Assembly (NCBI GenBank): GCA_011050675.1
Contig: DRFI01000031.1
Coordinates: forward strand, 154,674 to 218,673
Direction of reading: 5' to 3'
DNA: 64,000 bases
From: Maribacter sp.
Lineage (GTDB): Bacteria > Bacteroidota > Bacteroidia > Flavobacteriales > Flavobacteriaceae
In this document: positions 9,891-18,152 of the stretch, piece by piece
Layout: each line of letters starts with the position of its first letter
Position numbering within the stretch: the first letter of the stretch is position 1
Made by a program: the position numbers and the translations under genes
Notes under the pieces: model-generated
What the model was told of the DNA's origin: nothing
Database searches by the model: none
The model's input: the letters and a program-made list of their open reading frames with translations, nothing else

Positions 9891-9908
9891 TTCGTTAACG
9901 TACACGAA
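9891..9908. promoter_or_regulatory. candidate LacI-type operator
   Basis: TTCGTTAACGTACACGAA is an 18-bp imperfect palindrome: TTCGT and ACGAA arms, 14 of 18 positions symmetric, with CpG at the exact centre. A central CpG flanked by symmetric arms is the classic shape of LacI-family operators. It lies about 180 bases upstream of susC, and the only LacI-family gene in the window sits at the other end of the same locus. Confidence 0.5.
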
Positions 9909-10122
9909 CTTATGTAAATTGAATGATGAAAATAAGTAAAATATGTAACGATGAAACTATTTTATTGTGATTTTATTAAAAAATATACACATTGTTGTTG
10001 ATCTGTTAATTTGAAAGCACGATAATTGCTTTTTGAATATTGTGGTTAGGGTGTGTTTTTACTAAGGGAATTAAAAATTTAGGAGAAGTATATGAATTGA
10101 ATATGTGATTATTAGATATGTG

Positions 10123-11007
10123 TTACTTTACACTGATCAATACTGCTTCACAACTTTGAAGGTCTGAGTTTAGTACAATGTTTTCAGATTTTTTACCGTC
10201 AGATATTTCAACGGAAACTGTATTTGGCGGAGAATCACCTAAATTATGAGCGTAGAGGAATAAATCGTTAGATTTTGTAGGGTCTAGTTTTATTTTAAAT
10301 TCTTTTTTCCAGTAAGTTAAATAGTACTTTTTAATCACTTGCACACCATTAAGATATATGGAAACTATATCGCCATCTTGTCTGCCATGATCCCAAATCT
10401 TGATAATAATATTCTCGGAATCGAACTCGAATTCTTTAGTGTATGAAATTTTTCTACCGTCAAAACTGTCCCTGATTTCTGTCTTGTTTTCTGCTTTGCT
10501 TTCTATTTTATTTTTAGATTGTACTACGGCAGTTTTTACTGAGGCTTTTTGCTTTTTAGATTTCTTTTTAGGAGTAACGGTATTGGTATTTGCCAATTGT
10601 TGCTTTTTCTTTCTTTCGTCAGATGCTGCATTTGTAATTGAAAAGAATGGAGTGACTTTTTTAGCAATATTGAACTTGTCATCTGGGAATAGTTCTATGG
10701 CAACTACTTGATATCTGTTGCCAGATCCAATGTTTTTTGCCAATTCAATTCCGTCTTCAAAACCATCGTTTTTAAAAGAACCCAGTTCTTGTACCACCAT
10801 TTCATTTCTTACTAGAAAAAAGCGAATAGATTTACTGGTATCTATTTTAATGGTATTCCATTGCAGGGTTATTTTATCTGGAATGTTCCAAGCTGTATTT
10901 TCATTTGGGGAAATGATATCTATGGTAGCAACCTCTTGCGCATACCCAATTGTGGATATAAACAAAAAGGCTGATAAAAATATAAAATGAATTTGACGCA
11001 TATGCAA
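10123..11007 (-). CDS. secreted protein of unknown function
   Basis: 294 residues with a clear signal peptide ending at YAQ (start MHMRQIHF, or two codons later at MRQIHF). Residues about 25-125 look like a beta-sandwich of the Ser/Thr-rich GPI-anchor-like type (TIDIISPNENTAWNIPDKITLQW, RYQVVAIELF). A lysine-rich low-complexity linker (TPKKKSKKQKAS) follows, then a C-terminal domain (about 185-294: DGDIVSIYLNGVQVIKKYY; NDLFLYAHNLG) that recurs in secreted Bacteroidota proteins. No catalytic motif was seen. It is transcribed alone between susC and a broken regulator gene. Function not assigned. Confidence 0.75.
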   Translation of the reverse strand: MHMRQIHFIFLSAFLFISTIGYAQEVATIDIISPNENTAWNIPDKITLQWNTIKIDTSKSIRFFLVRNEMVVQELGSFKNDGFEDGIELAKNIGSGNRYQVVAIELFPDDKFNIAKKVTPFFSITNAASDERKKKQQLANTNTVTPKKKSKKQKASVKTAVVQSKNKIESKAENKTEIRDSFDGRKISYTKEFEFDSENIIIKIWDHGRQDGDIVSIYLNGVQVIKKYYLTYWKKEFKIKLDPTKSNDLFLYAHNLGDSPPNTVSVEISDGKKSENIVLNSDLQSCEAVLISVK

Positions 11008-11136
11008 TGTCTTATCTCAAAGATAGTATTAAACCCTCATTGGTTTAACACCTTTAAAATCTACGAGATATATGCCATTAAACGAAAATTTTAACCCTTT
11101 TAATATAACCTCTGCTCGTTTTTTAATTTCAAAAGT

Positions 11137-11526
11137 TTAAATCAACTTCTTTTCTACAGCAACTTTAATTAAAGAAGCAGCATTAGATACTTCTAATTTC
11201 TGCATTAAATTTCGTCTGTGGGTTTCTACGGTTAGCGGACTAATGAAGAGTTCTTCTGCGATAGTGTTGGTAGTTTTACCTTCAGCTATGAGGGTGAGAA
11301 TGTGCTTTTCTCTACGGGTTAATTTTGGAGCATCCTTAGTATCTTGAGATATAGAATCTGCTAATATTTTTTGAATTTCACTTCCAAAATAGAACCTTCC
11401 TTTATGTACTTGGGTAATGGCTTCAATCAGTTCATTACTAGTCGCATTTTTCAAAAGATACCCTTTTACACCATTACGTATCATTTGGTTTAATAGCGCA
11501 GAACGGAGCTTTTGGCCCAGGATATT
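11137..11526 (-). pseudogene. NarL/LuxR-family response regulator lacking its receiver domain
   Basis: The frame encodes the end of a receiver domain (QMIRNGVKGYLLKNATSNEL, the alpha4-beta5-alpha5 region around the conserved Lys) and an intact LuxR helix-turn-helix (LTRREKHILTLIAEGKTTNTIAEELFISPLTVETHRRNL). The first ~95 residues, with the phospho-accepting Asp, are absent. Reading upstream, the frame stays open only to a TAA at 11527-11529 and the sequence there (LGQKLRSALL) no longer resembles a receiver. The only in-frame ATG is at 11484. This is a 5'-truncated relic; the remaining DNA-binding domain could still be expressed. Confidence 0.7.
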
Positions 11527-11625
11527 TTAGATAATACTTTTAATAGGGTGGTTTGTTCAAAACCCTATCGTTACAAATTGTGATGGCAGGGTTTTCTTGT
11601 ATCTAATTTTTTGAATGTTAAATAT

Positions 11626-11656
11626 TGGAAATAATCCTAATAAATGGAAATAATCC
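11626..11656. promoter_or_regulatory. tandem 12-bp repeat upstream of the Y-family polymerase gene
   Basis: TGGAAATAATCC occurs twice (11626-11637 and 11645-11656), 19 bases apart start to start, 36-67 bases before the ATG. The spacing of about two helix turns and the position suggest binding sites for a regulator of the polymerase cassette; this is inference. Confidence 0.45.
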
Positions 11657-11665
11657 ATAATTTAG

Positions 11666-11690
11666 CTATCCCGATTTTTTATAGGGATAG
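11666..11690. promoter_or_regulatory. inverted repeat directly before the polymerase start codon
   Basis: CTATCCC and GGGATAG (7-bp perfect arms, 11-base spacer) end two bases before the ATG at 11693, where a ribosome would bind. It could be an operator or an mRNA hairpin limiting translation. Confidence 0.45.
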
Positions 11691-11692
11691 TT

Positions 11693-12907
11693 ATGAGCAA
11701 AACAATACTACATATAGATTTAGATACATTTTACGTATCTGTTGAGCGACTCAATAATCGTGAGTTGCAGAATAAACCTTTATTGGTGGGTGGTACGGGA
11801 GATCGTGGGGTTGTAGCGGCATGTAGTTATGAGACTCGTGGTTTTGGTGTACACTCGGGTATGCCCATGAAAATGGCTCGTGAACTTTGTCCAGATGCTG
11901 TTGTAATTCGAGGTAATGCTGGTGACTACAGTAAACACTCAGATGTAGTAACAGAAATTATAAAAGAGTACGTGCCCGTATTCGAAAAATCGAGCATCGA
12001 TGAGTTTTATGCAGACCTCTCTGGTATGGATCGCTTTTTTGGTTGCTACCAGTATGCATCAGAAATGCGTAGGAAGATTATTAGGGAAACGGGACTCCCC
12101 ATTTCCTTCGGATTATCGGCTAATAAAGTCGTTTCTAAAGTTGCTACGAACGAAGCGAAACCTAACAATCAATTGAAGATAGATGAAGGATTGGAAAAAC
12201 CTTTTTTAGCACCACTATCCATCAAAAAAATACCAATGGTGGGCGATAAAACCTATCAAACATTACGGAATTTAGGTTTGCGACAAGTACGTACGGTACA
12301 AGAAATGCCCATGGAGGTCATGCAACGGGTGTTGGGAGCCAATGGCGGAGTCATTTGGAAAAGAGCCAATGGTATAGATAATACACCCGTAATTCCTTTC
12401 TGTGAACGAAAATCAATTTCTACTGAACGTACTTTTGATAAAGATACTATTGATGTAAACAGACTACGTGGTATCCTCATTGCCATGACCGAAAATTTGG
12501 CATATCAATTACGTCGAGGGGAAAAGCTAACCGCTTGTATTTCAGTAAAGATTCGGTATTCAGATTTTAATACCTATTCAAAGCAAATGCGCATTCCGTA
12601 TAGTAGTGCAGACCACATTCTTATACCTAAAATTTTAGACCTGTTTAAGACTTTATATAACCGTAGGTTATTGGTAAGGTTGATCGGTATACGTTTCAGT
12701 CATTTAGTATCTGGTAATTACCAGATTAACCTTTTCGATGATACCGAAGAAATCTTAAGTCTTTACAATGCTATGGATAACATTCGTAAGCGTTACGGAG
12801 ATAAAAGTGTTTTGCGGGCATCGGGTATGGGAGCAAAAACAATTGGTAGAATGCATAATCCTTTTAATGGTTTACCACCAGTGGTTTTGGCGCATAGAAA
12901 GATTTAG
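11693..12907 (+). CDS. dinB: Y-family (DinB/Pol IV-like) translesion DNA polymerase
   Basis: 404 residues. Catalytic carboxylates are all visible: the first motif HIDLDTFY (Asp9, Asp11) and SSIDEFY (Asp103, Glu104). A helix-hairpin-helix region (IPMVGDKTYQTLRNLG) and the little-finger domain follow. QINLF at 344-348 matches a sliding-clamp-binding motif. The enzyme should copy damaged DNA with low fidelity. It forms a two-gene cassette with the DnaE2-like polymerase 300 bases downstream, comparable to imuB-dnaE2 cassettes; unlike many ImuB proteins it keeps its active site. No LexA-like gene is adjacent, but tandem and inverted repeats precede the start. Confidence 0.92.
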   Translation: MSKTILHIDLDTFYVSVERLNNRELQNKPLLVGGTGDRGVVAACSYETRGFGVHSGMPMKMARELCPDAVVIRGNAGDYSKHSDVVTEIIKEYVPVFEKSSIDEFYADLSGMDRFFGCYQYASEMRRKIIRETGLPISFGLSANKVVSKVATNEAKPNNQLKIDEGLEKPFLAPLSIKKIPMVGDKTYQTLRNLGLRQVRTVQEMPMEVMQRVLGANGGVIWKRANGIDNTPVIPFCERKSISTERTFDKDTIDVNRLRGILIAMTENLAYQLRRGEKLTACISVKIRYSDFNTYSKQMRIPYSSADHILIPKILDLFKTLYNRRLLVRLIGIRFSHLVSGNYQINLFDDTEEILSLYNAMDNIRKRYGDKSVLRASGMGAKTIGRMHNPFNGLPPVVLAHRKI

Positions 12908-12938
12908 ATTTTGAAACGTTTAGTGCCCAGCGAAAAAA

Positions 12939-13048
12939 CGTCTTCACGAGGAGGAACGACGAAGTGATCTACTGAATAGAAGTAAGCCTAGTGATTTTTT
13001 GTGCTGATTGCAACAGATTGCTTCGGCAGAAAAAGTTTCGCAATGACG
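12939..13048. repeat. intergenic inverted repeat element
   Basis: Two imperfect arms (12939-12970, CGTCTTCACGAGGAGGAACG onward; and 13015-13048, AGATTGCTTCGGCAG... ending CGCAATGACG) are partly reverse complements. Sequences of the type 'AATGACG / CGAGGA / GAAGCAATCT' are common intergenic repeats in Bacteroidota genomes. Confidence 0.55.
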
Positions 13049-13064
13049 GTTATGTTCTGTGCCT

Positions 13065-13084
13065 GGTCGAGCGCAGTCGAGACC
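13065..13084. repeat. short palindromic intergenic repeat
   Basis: GGTCGAGCGCAGTCGAGACC: a GC-rich near-palindrome of the flavobacterial 'GAGCGCAGTCGAG' type, adjacent to the larger element. A related CTGAGCGTAGCTGAAG stretch follows at 13098-13113. Confidence 0.55.
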
Positions 13085-13207
13085 TATGTTTTGGTCACTG
13101 AGCGTAGCTGAAGTGAAAGAGGAAAAGAAAAAAGCGCAAGGCGAATAACGAAAAACACCCAGCGCAAAAAAACAACAACCGACAACGAAAAACGAACAAC
13201 AAAAAAA

Positions 13208-16200
13208 ATGTACTTAAACTGCCATACATATTACAGTCTTCGCTACGGGACTTTTTCGGAACTGGAGCTCTTGCAATTGGCAAAAGACCATGGGGTAACG
13301 CAATTAGTATTGACAGATATTAATAATACATCGGCTTGTTTAAATTTTGTACGTAAGGCATCTGAGTATGATATACGACCTATTTTGGGTATCGATTTTA
13401 GAAATGGGGTAGAGCCTTGTTTTGTGGGTATTGCCAAAAACAATGAAGGGTTTTTAGAACTCAATAATTTTTTATCTGATCATATTCATCACGAAAAGAA
13501 GATTCCAGAAATAGCGCCGCAGTTTAAACATGTTTTTGTTATCTATCCTTTTGAGAAAGTCCTTGAGAGCGAAAAGAAAATATTTACTGAAAATGAATTC
13601 ATCGGGGTTTCCGTTAACGAGTTAAAACGGCTTCGTTTCTCTAAATTACTAGAACAGCGCGATAAAATACTATTGCTGCAACCCGTCACGTTTAGAAATA
13701 AACGAGATTTTAATGCACATAGATTATTACGTGCCATCGATAATAACACCCTGCTAAGTATGTTGTCGGTTAATGATCAGGCACGGGAAGATGAGCATAT
13801 GTATGCTATTCCTAACTTGGCAGCCCATTTTTCTGAACATAGCTTTATTTTAGAAAACACTCAAAAATTGATGGATGCCTGTACTATCTATTTCGATTTT
13901 ACCGAAGGACGAGAAACACAGAATTTAAGCACCTACTTAGGCAGTAAAGAAGAAGATGAGGTGTTTTTAGAGAAATTGTGTCAAGAAGGATTACCACATC
14001 GATATTCGGAAATAGATCAGCCTATTTTAGACCGTGTAGAGAAGGAGCTCTATCTTATTAAAAAGATGGGTTTTGTGTCTTATTTCCTCATCAATTGGGA
14101 TATCATTTCTTATGCCCGAAAACAGAATTTTTTTTACGTAGGGCGTGGTAGTGGAGCCAATAGTATTGTTGCCTACTTGCTATTTATTACAGATGTAGAT
14201 CCTATGGAGCTTGATCTGTATTTTGAGCGTTTCATTAATCTATACCGAGTAAATCCGCCAGATTTTGATATTGATTTCTCCCATAGGGATAGACCGGTAA
14301 TGACGGAGTATATTTTTAATCGTTTTAAGAATGTAGCGCTGTTGGGTACCTACGTTACTTTTCAATCTCGGGGAGTAATTCGAGAATTGGGTAAGGTGTT
14401 CGGCTTGCCAAAAGATGAAATCGATTTGTTGTGCGACGGTAATATTCAGGCTAGTCGGTTAGATAATATATCGACTTTGGTACTGAAGTATACCCAACTA
14501 CTACACGGTATGCCTAATTACTTGAGTATACATGCAGGCGGAATTTTAATTACCGAAAAACCTATTCATTGGTTTTCGGCGACCAATATGCCCCCAAAAG
14601 GATTCCCGACTACGCAGTTCGATATGATTATTGCCGAGGACGTCGGTATTTTTAAGTTCGATATTCTTGCCCAACGCGGACTCTCCAAAATAAAGGAGAC
14701 ACTAGATATTTTAGAACGCGACCGCCCAGAGGAATTCGCAAAGTTCGATATTCATGATATTAAGGCATTTAAAAAAGACCCTAAAATCAATAACATGGTC
14801 AAAACAGCGCAGTGTATGGGTTGTTTTTATGTAGAATCGCCTGCTATGCGTATGTTGTTGAAAAAACTGGAAGTAGATACTTATTTGGGTCTCGTAGCGG
14901 CAAGTTCCATTATTCGCCCCGGAGTGTCTAAAAGCGGCATGATGCGTGAATATATTTTGCGACACAGAAACAAGGGCAGGGCAGAGGAGTTGGCGCATCC
15001 GGTAATGTTAGAGATTATGCCAGAGACTTACGGGGTTATGGTCTACCAAGAAGATGTGATAAAAGTAGCCCATCATTTTGCTGATTTGGATTTGGGCGAG
15101 GCCGATGTATTACGACGTGGAATGAGTGGTAAATTCCGTTCTCGAGAGGAGTTTCAAAAAGTACAGGATACCTTTATGGAAAACTGCCGTAAAAAAGGCT
15201 ATACGGAACAACTTATTAAAGAGATTTGGGACCAGGTGGCTAGTTTTGCGGGTTATGCTTTTGCTAAAGGGCATTCGGCATCGTATGCGGTAGAAAGTTA
15301 TCAGAGTTTGTTTTTGCGTGCCTATTATCCGTTAGAATATATGGTAGCGGTGCTTAATAATGGCGGCGGATTTTATAAACCCGAGTTCTATGTGCATGAA
15401 GCACGTATGTTGGGAGCGATAATTCATCCGCCGTGTGTAAACAAAAGCAGTGCGGGAAATCGTATTTATGATAAAGCCCTTTATTTAGGCTTAGGATATT
15501 TACGGGAACTGGAGCAGCGGGTTATGGAGCGTATTTTAAAGGAGCGCTATCTTAATGGTGATTTTAGTTCATTAGAAGATTTTTTGGACCGTTTAATTAT
15601 TTCCATAGAACAGGTTGGTATTTTAATACGAATTGATGCGTTTCGATTTACCGAAACCAATACACATGAACTACTTTGGAAAGCACATCTATTCCTAAAT
15701 AAAACTAAAAAAATAGACCATCCAAAATTGTTTGCGCCAAAGCATCAGAATTTTGAGATTCCGTCATTGTACAGCACTAATTTAGAAGTTGCCTTTACGC
15801 AATTAGAACTGTTAGGGTTTAGCTTATGTAGTCCGTTCGAGCTTTTAGAGGTTCCGCCATCTAATACTTCGGGTAGTAAAGATTTAGAACGATACCTGAA
15901 TAAGAATATTGATATCTATGGTTATTTAATTACGGTGAAACGAACCAGGACTCAAAAAGGAAAAGCAATGTTTTTTGCTACGCTATTAGATCAGCAAGGT
16001 CAAGTTTTTGATGTGGTATTGTTTCCGCTCGTAGCGGCTAAATACATGTTTAAAGGGAGAGGAATTTATCGGTTTTACGGTAAGGTCGTAAGTGAATTCG
16101 GTTTTTTAAGTATAGAGGCCATCAAAATGCAAAAACAAGATTTTGTGCAAGACCCCAGATATGCCGATATGAAAACCAGTACCAAGGTCTTTGACCAAAA

Positions 16201-16249
16201 GAAGACAGACAGCAAAGAAGAGAATAAGTTAGGAAATCAGTTTGTTTAG
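13208..16249 (+). CDS. dnaE2: error-prone DNA polymerase III alpha subunit, DnaE2/ImuC type
   Basis: 1013 residues, the size of DnaE2 and shorter than replicative DnaE. The N-terminal PHP domain begins HTYYSLRYGTF. The polymerase core has GRGSGANSIVAYLL (about 311) and the catalytic acidic motif PPDFDIDFSHRDR (about 351). SFAGYAFAKGHSASYA and a C-terminal OB-fold segment (IDIYGYLITVKRTRTQKGKAMFF) follow. DnaE2 acts with a Y-family partner in damage-induced mutagenic synthesis, and that partner is the gene upstream. The start follows an unusually A-rich stretch. The 3' end is repeated, in decayed form, at 18935-19193. Confidence 0.93.
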   Translation: MYLNCHTYYSLRYGTFSELELLQLAKDHGVTQLVLTDINNTSACLNFVRKASEYDIRPILGIDFRNGVEPCFVGIAKNNEGFLELNNFLSDHIHHEKKIPEIAPQFKHVFVIYPFEKVLESEKKIFTENEFIGVSVNELKRLRFSKLLEQRDKILLLQPVTFRNKRDFNAHRLLRAIDNNTLLSMLSVNDQAREDEHMYAIPNLAAHFSEHSFILENTQKLMDACTIYFDFTEGRETQNLSTYLGSKEEDEVFLEKLCQEGLPHRYSEIDQPILDRVEKELYLIKKMGFVSYFLINWDIISYARKQNFFYVGRGSGANSIVAYLLFITDVDPMELDLYFERFINLYRVNPPDFDIDFSHRDRPVMTEYIFNRFKNVALLGTYVTFQSRGVIRELGKVFGLPKDEIDLLCDGNIQASRLDNISTLVLKYTQLLHGMPNYLSIHAGGILITEKPIHWFSATNMPPKGFPTTQFDMIIAEDVGIFKFDILAQRGLSKIKETLDILERDRPEEFAKFDIHDIKAFKKDPKINNMVKTAQCMGCFYVESPAMRMLLKKLEVDTYLGLVAASSIIRPGVSKSGMMREYILRHRNKGRAEELAHPVMLEIMPETYGVMVYQEDVIKVAHHFADLDLGEADVLRRGMSGKFRSREEFQKVQDTFMENCRKKGYTEQLIKEIWDQVASFAGYAFAKGHSASYAVESYQSLFLRAYYPLEYMVAVLNNGGGFYKPEFYVHEARMLGAIIHPPCVNKSSAGNRIYDKALYLGLGYLRELEQRVMERILKERYLNGDFSSLEDFLDRLIISIEQVGILIRIDAFRFTETNTHELLWKAHLFLNKTKKIDHPKLFAPKHQNFEIPSLYSTNLEVAFTQLELLGFSLCSPFELLEVPPSNTSGSKDLERYLNKNIDIYGYLITVKRTRTQKGKAMFFATLLDQQGQVFDVVLFPLVAAKYMFKGRGIYRFYGKVVSEFGFLSIEAIKMQKQDFVQDPRYADMKTSTKVFDQKKTDSKEENKLGNQFV

Positions 16250-16338
16250 AAAGCACCAAGCACGTATCCTAAAATCCAGAATAAAATAAGGAACTTAAAA
16301 ATGATTCCTATGCATCCATATTTTTCACCTCTCTTTTT
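16246..16338 (-). pseudogene. decayed copy of the 45-residue membrane protein gene
   Basis: 30 codons (KKRGEKYGCIGIIFKFLILF then WILGYVLGAF) match the C-terminal two thirds of the intact small gene at 19190-19327 (GGGKCGCIGTVFVFIILYWIFGYVLEAF). A TAG at 16339-16341 and a TAA 6 bases further upstream cut off the N-terminal part. It overlaps the dnaE2 stop codon exactly as the second copy does, which shows the two loci are duplicates. Confidence 0.7.
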
Positions 16339-16449
16339 CTAAATTTAATCATAATAGGCTCTTTAAAATATACTCTAAAAATTATGTCTTACTAAGAATG
16401 AAATTGATTGTACAAAGTATTATTGTCAACCTGTTGATTCTTTAGAAAC

Positions 16450-17310
16450 TTAAGAATACAATGTATTGTCATGAGAAATTACATGCACTTTTACATTGTT
16501 TTGAAATTCTTGGGGGGTTTGTTCTACGTGTTGTTTAAAGAAACGACTAAAGTATGATTGATCTTTAAAATGAAGATTAAACGCTATTTCTTTAATAGTA
16601 TTTTCGCTATGTATAATTTGGCGCTTTGCTTCTAATATCAACCGATCATGAATTAGTTGTACTCCAGTTTTATCTAGCTTTTCTTTTAAAATTTGATTTA
16701 AGCGCTTAGCACTAATATCCAATTTACTGGCATAAAAATCGGCAGTTCGTTTATTCTTATAATTTACTTCAAGCAGAAGCATAAACTCATAAACGCGCTT
16801 TTCATTAATATCTTGCAATGTAAAATGCTGCTCTTTTAACTGTATCAATTTTAATAAAAAAACCTTTAAAACGGCTTTCATCATTATTAGATTGATGACT
16901 TCGTGACTGTATTCTTCTTTCAAAAGTTGAAGAACAGCAGCCAAACCATTCGAACCTTCTTCGTTTACCTGTAAACAAGAAAATTCGCCTTGAATGTTGA
17001 ACATTCTGAATACATCCAACAAAAATTCTTTTAGATCCCCTTCTAGTAATTCTTGTTTAAAAGATATCAAGACACCATTTTTACCAGCTTTGTTCAGTTG
17101 ATGCACTCTGTACGGTGGTATCAAATAAATCCAATCTCCCTTTAAAGTTTGAAAATCGTGCTGCGGAACATGAAGCGCATCTTCATTTTGTAACCATACA
17201 ATTTCATAAAAATCTCTTCTTGCAGGGTCGTTTAAATAGGCAGGTGGGCAATTCCCTAAATCTTTTATATACAAAACTTTATCACTCAGCATAAACTTCT
17301 TTTTCAACAT
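16450..17310 (-). CDS. AraC-family transcriptional regulator
   Basis: 286 residues. The N-terminal half is a cupin-like sensor (FYEIVWLQNEDALHVPQHDF; WIYLIPPYRVHQLNK). The C-terminal ~100 residues carry the two AraC helix-turn-helices (TADFYASKLDISAKRLNQIL and HSENTIKEIAFNLHFKDQSYFSRFFKQHVEQTPQEF). It is divergent from hxlB-hxlA with the small gene at 17337 between, so control of the formaldehyde-fixing genes is the simplest inference. The effector is unknown. A second ATG seven codons in (MLSDKVLY) is an alternative start. Confidence 0.9.
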   Translation of the reverse strand: MLKKKFMLSDKVLYIKDLGNCPPAYLNDPARRDFYEIVWLQNEDALHVPQHDFQTLKGDWIYLIPPYRVHQLNKAGKNGVLISFKQELLEGDLKEFLLDVFRMFNIQGEFSCLQVNEEGSNGLAAVLQLLKEEYSHEVINLIMMKAVLKVFLLKLIQLKEQHFTLQDINEKRVYEFMLLLEVNYKNKRTADFYASKLDISAKRLNQILKEKLDKTGVQLIHDRLILEAKRQIIHSENTIKEIAFNLHFKDQSYFSRFFKQHVEQTPQEFQNNVKVHVISHDNTLYS

Positions 17311-17336
17311 AAAACCGACCTAAAATTTTCAATGCA

Positions 17337-17468
17337 TTATCCACCGAAAAAAGGCCCGTTTCCAAAATATACCACAAAAATAGCCAATAACACCATCATT
17401 AAAAGCCATAATAGCAAATTGTACCAGACAACTATCAAATTGTATAAGTCTTTAGCGAGTAGTCCCAT
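17337..17468 (-). CDS. 43-residue single-span membrane protein
   Basis: An ORF of 43 codons from the ATG at 17468 to TAA at 17337-17339. It begins MGLLAKDLYNLIVVWYN, then has a long hydrophobic span (LLLWLLMMVLLAIFVVYFG) and ends NGPFFGG. It lies 26 bases upstream of araC on the same strand and divergent from hxlB. The membrane segment, the polar N-terminus and the Gly/Pro-rich tail look like a real small membrane protein rather than chance. No family recognised. A role next to the hxl genes is only positional. Confidence 0.6.
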   Translation of the reverse strand: MGLLAKDLYNLIVVWYNLLLWLLMMVLLAIFVVYFGNGPFFGG

Positions 17469-17469
17469 A

Positions 17470-17477
17470 TACTTTTG
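17470..17477 (+). promoter_or_regulatory. Bacteroidota-type -7 element upstream of hxlB
   Basis: TACTTTTG matches the TAnnTTTG consensus, 41 bases before the hxlB ATG. The same 12-mer TACTTTTGTAGT is found upstream of the exopolysaccharide operon (20082). No well-placed -33 TTG was found. Confidence 0.4.
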
Positions 17478-17518
17478 TAGTCGATTTTAATGCCAAGAGA
17501 TTTTGAATCAAGTACCCT

Positions 17519-18103
17519 ATGGATGATAGACTTAAAATAAACGATACTGAATTAGTAGAAAATGCGATGGATATTATTATTGGTGAGCATCTCAAACTTA
17601 TTAAGTCTATACAATATCATGAGATAGCGGCATTGATACCGACAATTGCAAATGCCAAAAATATCTTTGTAACTGGCTCAGGTAGAACCGGACTTATGAT
17701 GAAAGCTTCAGCTATGCGCTTAATGCATTTGGGCTACAAAGTACATGTTGTTGGCGAAACTACAGCACCTGCAATCACAAAAGGAGATGTACTAATAGCT
17801 GGATCTGGATCTGGTACAACTAGCGGAATTGTTAGTGCAGCAGAAACTGCAAACATAGAAGGCGCTAGCGTTATATGCTTAACCACAAATGCAGCGTCTC
17901 TTTTAGCATTATTATCAAAACATACGGTTACGATACCTGCGGCACAGAAGCAAAAACGGGATGAAGATATTTCAAAACAATATGCAGGTAGTCTTTTTGA
18001 ACAGTCATTGCTTTTGGTAATGGATGCTTTGATACAGACTTTATGGGGGCTAGATGGCAGTTTGGCTTCAGATTTATGGAAACGTCATGCGAATATGGAG
18101 TAA
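17519..18103 (+). CDS. hxlB: 6-phospho-3-hexuloisomerase
   Basis: 194 residues, the normal length. A single SIS sugar-phosphate isomerase domain: NIFVTGSGRTGLMMKASAMRLMHLGY (about 48-73), DVLIAGSGSGTTSGIV and the C-terminal FEQSLLLVMDALIQTLW. It converts D-arabino-3-hexulose 6-phosphate to fructose 6-phosphate, the second step of the ribulose monophosphate pathway. hxlA follows after 49 bases and supplies the substrate. In flavobacteria this pair may remove formaldehyde released when methylated algal sugars are demethylated; that source is inferred, since no demethylase is in the window. Confidence 0.92.
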   Translation: MDDRLKINDTELVENAMDIIIGEHLKLIKSIQYHEIAALIPTIANAKNIFVTGSGRTGLMMKASAMRLMHLGYKVHVVGETTAPAITKGDVLIAGSGSGTTSGIVSAAETANIEGASVICLTTNAASLLALLSKHTVTIPAAQKQKRDEDISKQYAGSLFEQSLLLVMDALIQTLWGLDGSLASDLWKRHANME

Positions 18104-18152
18104 ATACGAGAACAATAGTTAAATAATACAGAACAATATAAATATTTAAATT

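Larger units (their letters stand above)
9713..10122. other. intergenic region upstream of susC
   Basis: About 410 bases without a gene. It contains a leader hairpin (9765-9805), a palindrome with a central CpG (9891-9908) and otherwise AT-rich sequence. No small ORF with a credible start was found. Confidence 0.6.

Noticed and set aside
13095..13283. Minus-strand ORF rich in Phe/Leu before dnaE2
   Set aside because: It overlaps the dnaE2 start and arises from an A-rich plus strand; no signal of coding.
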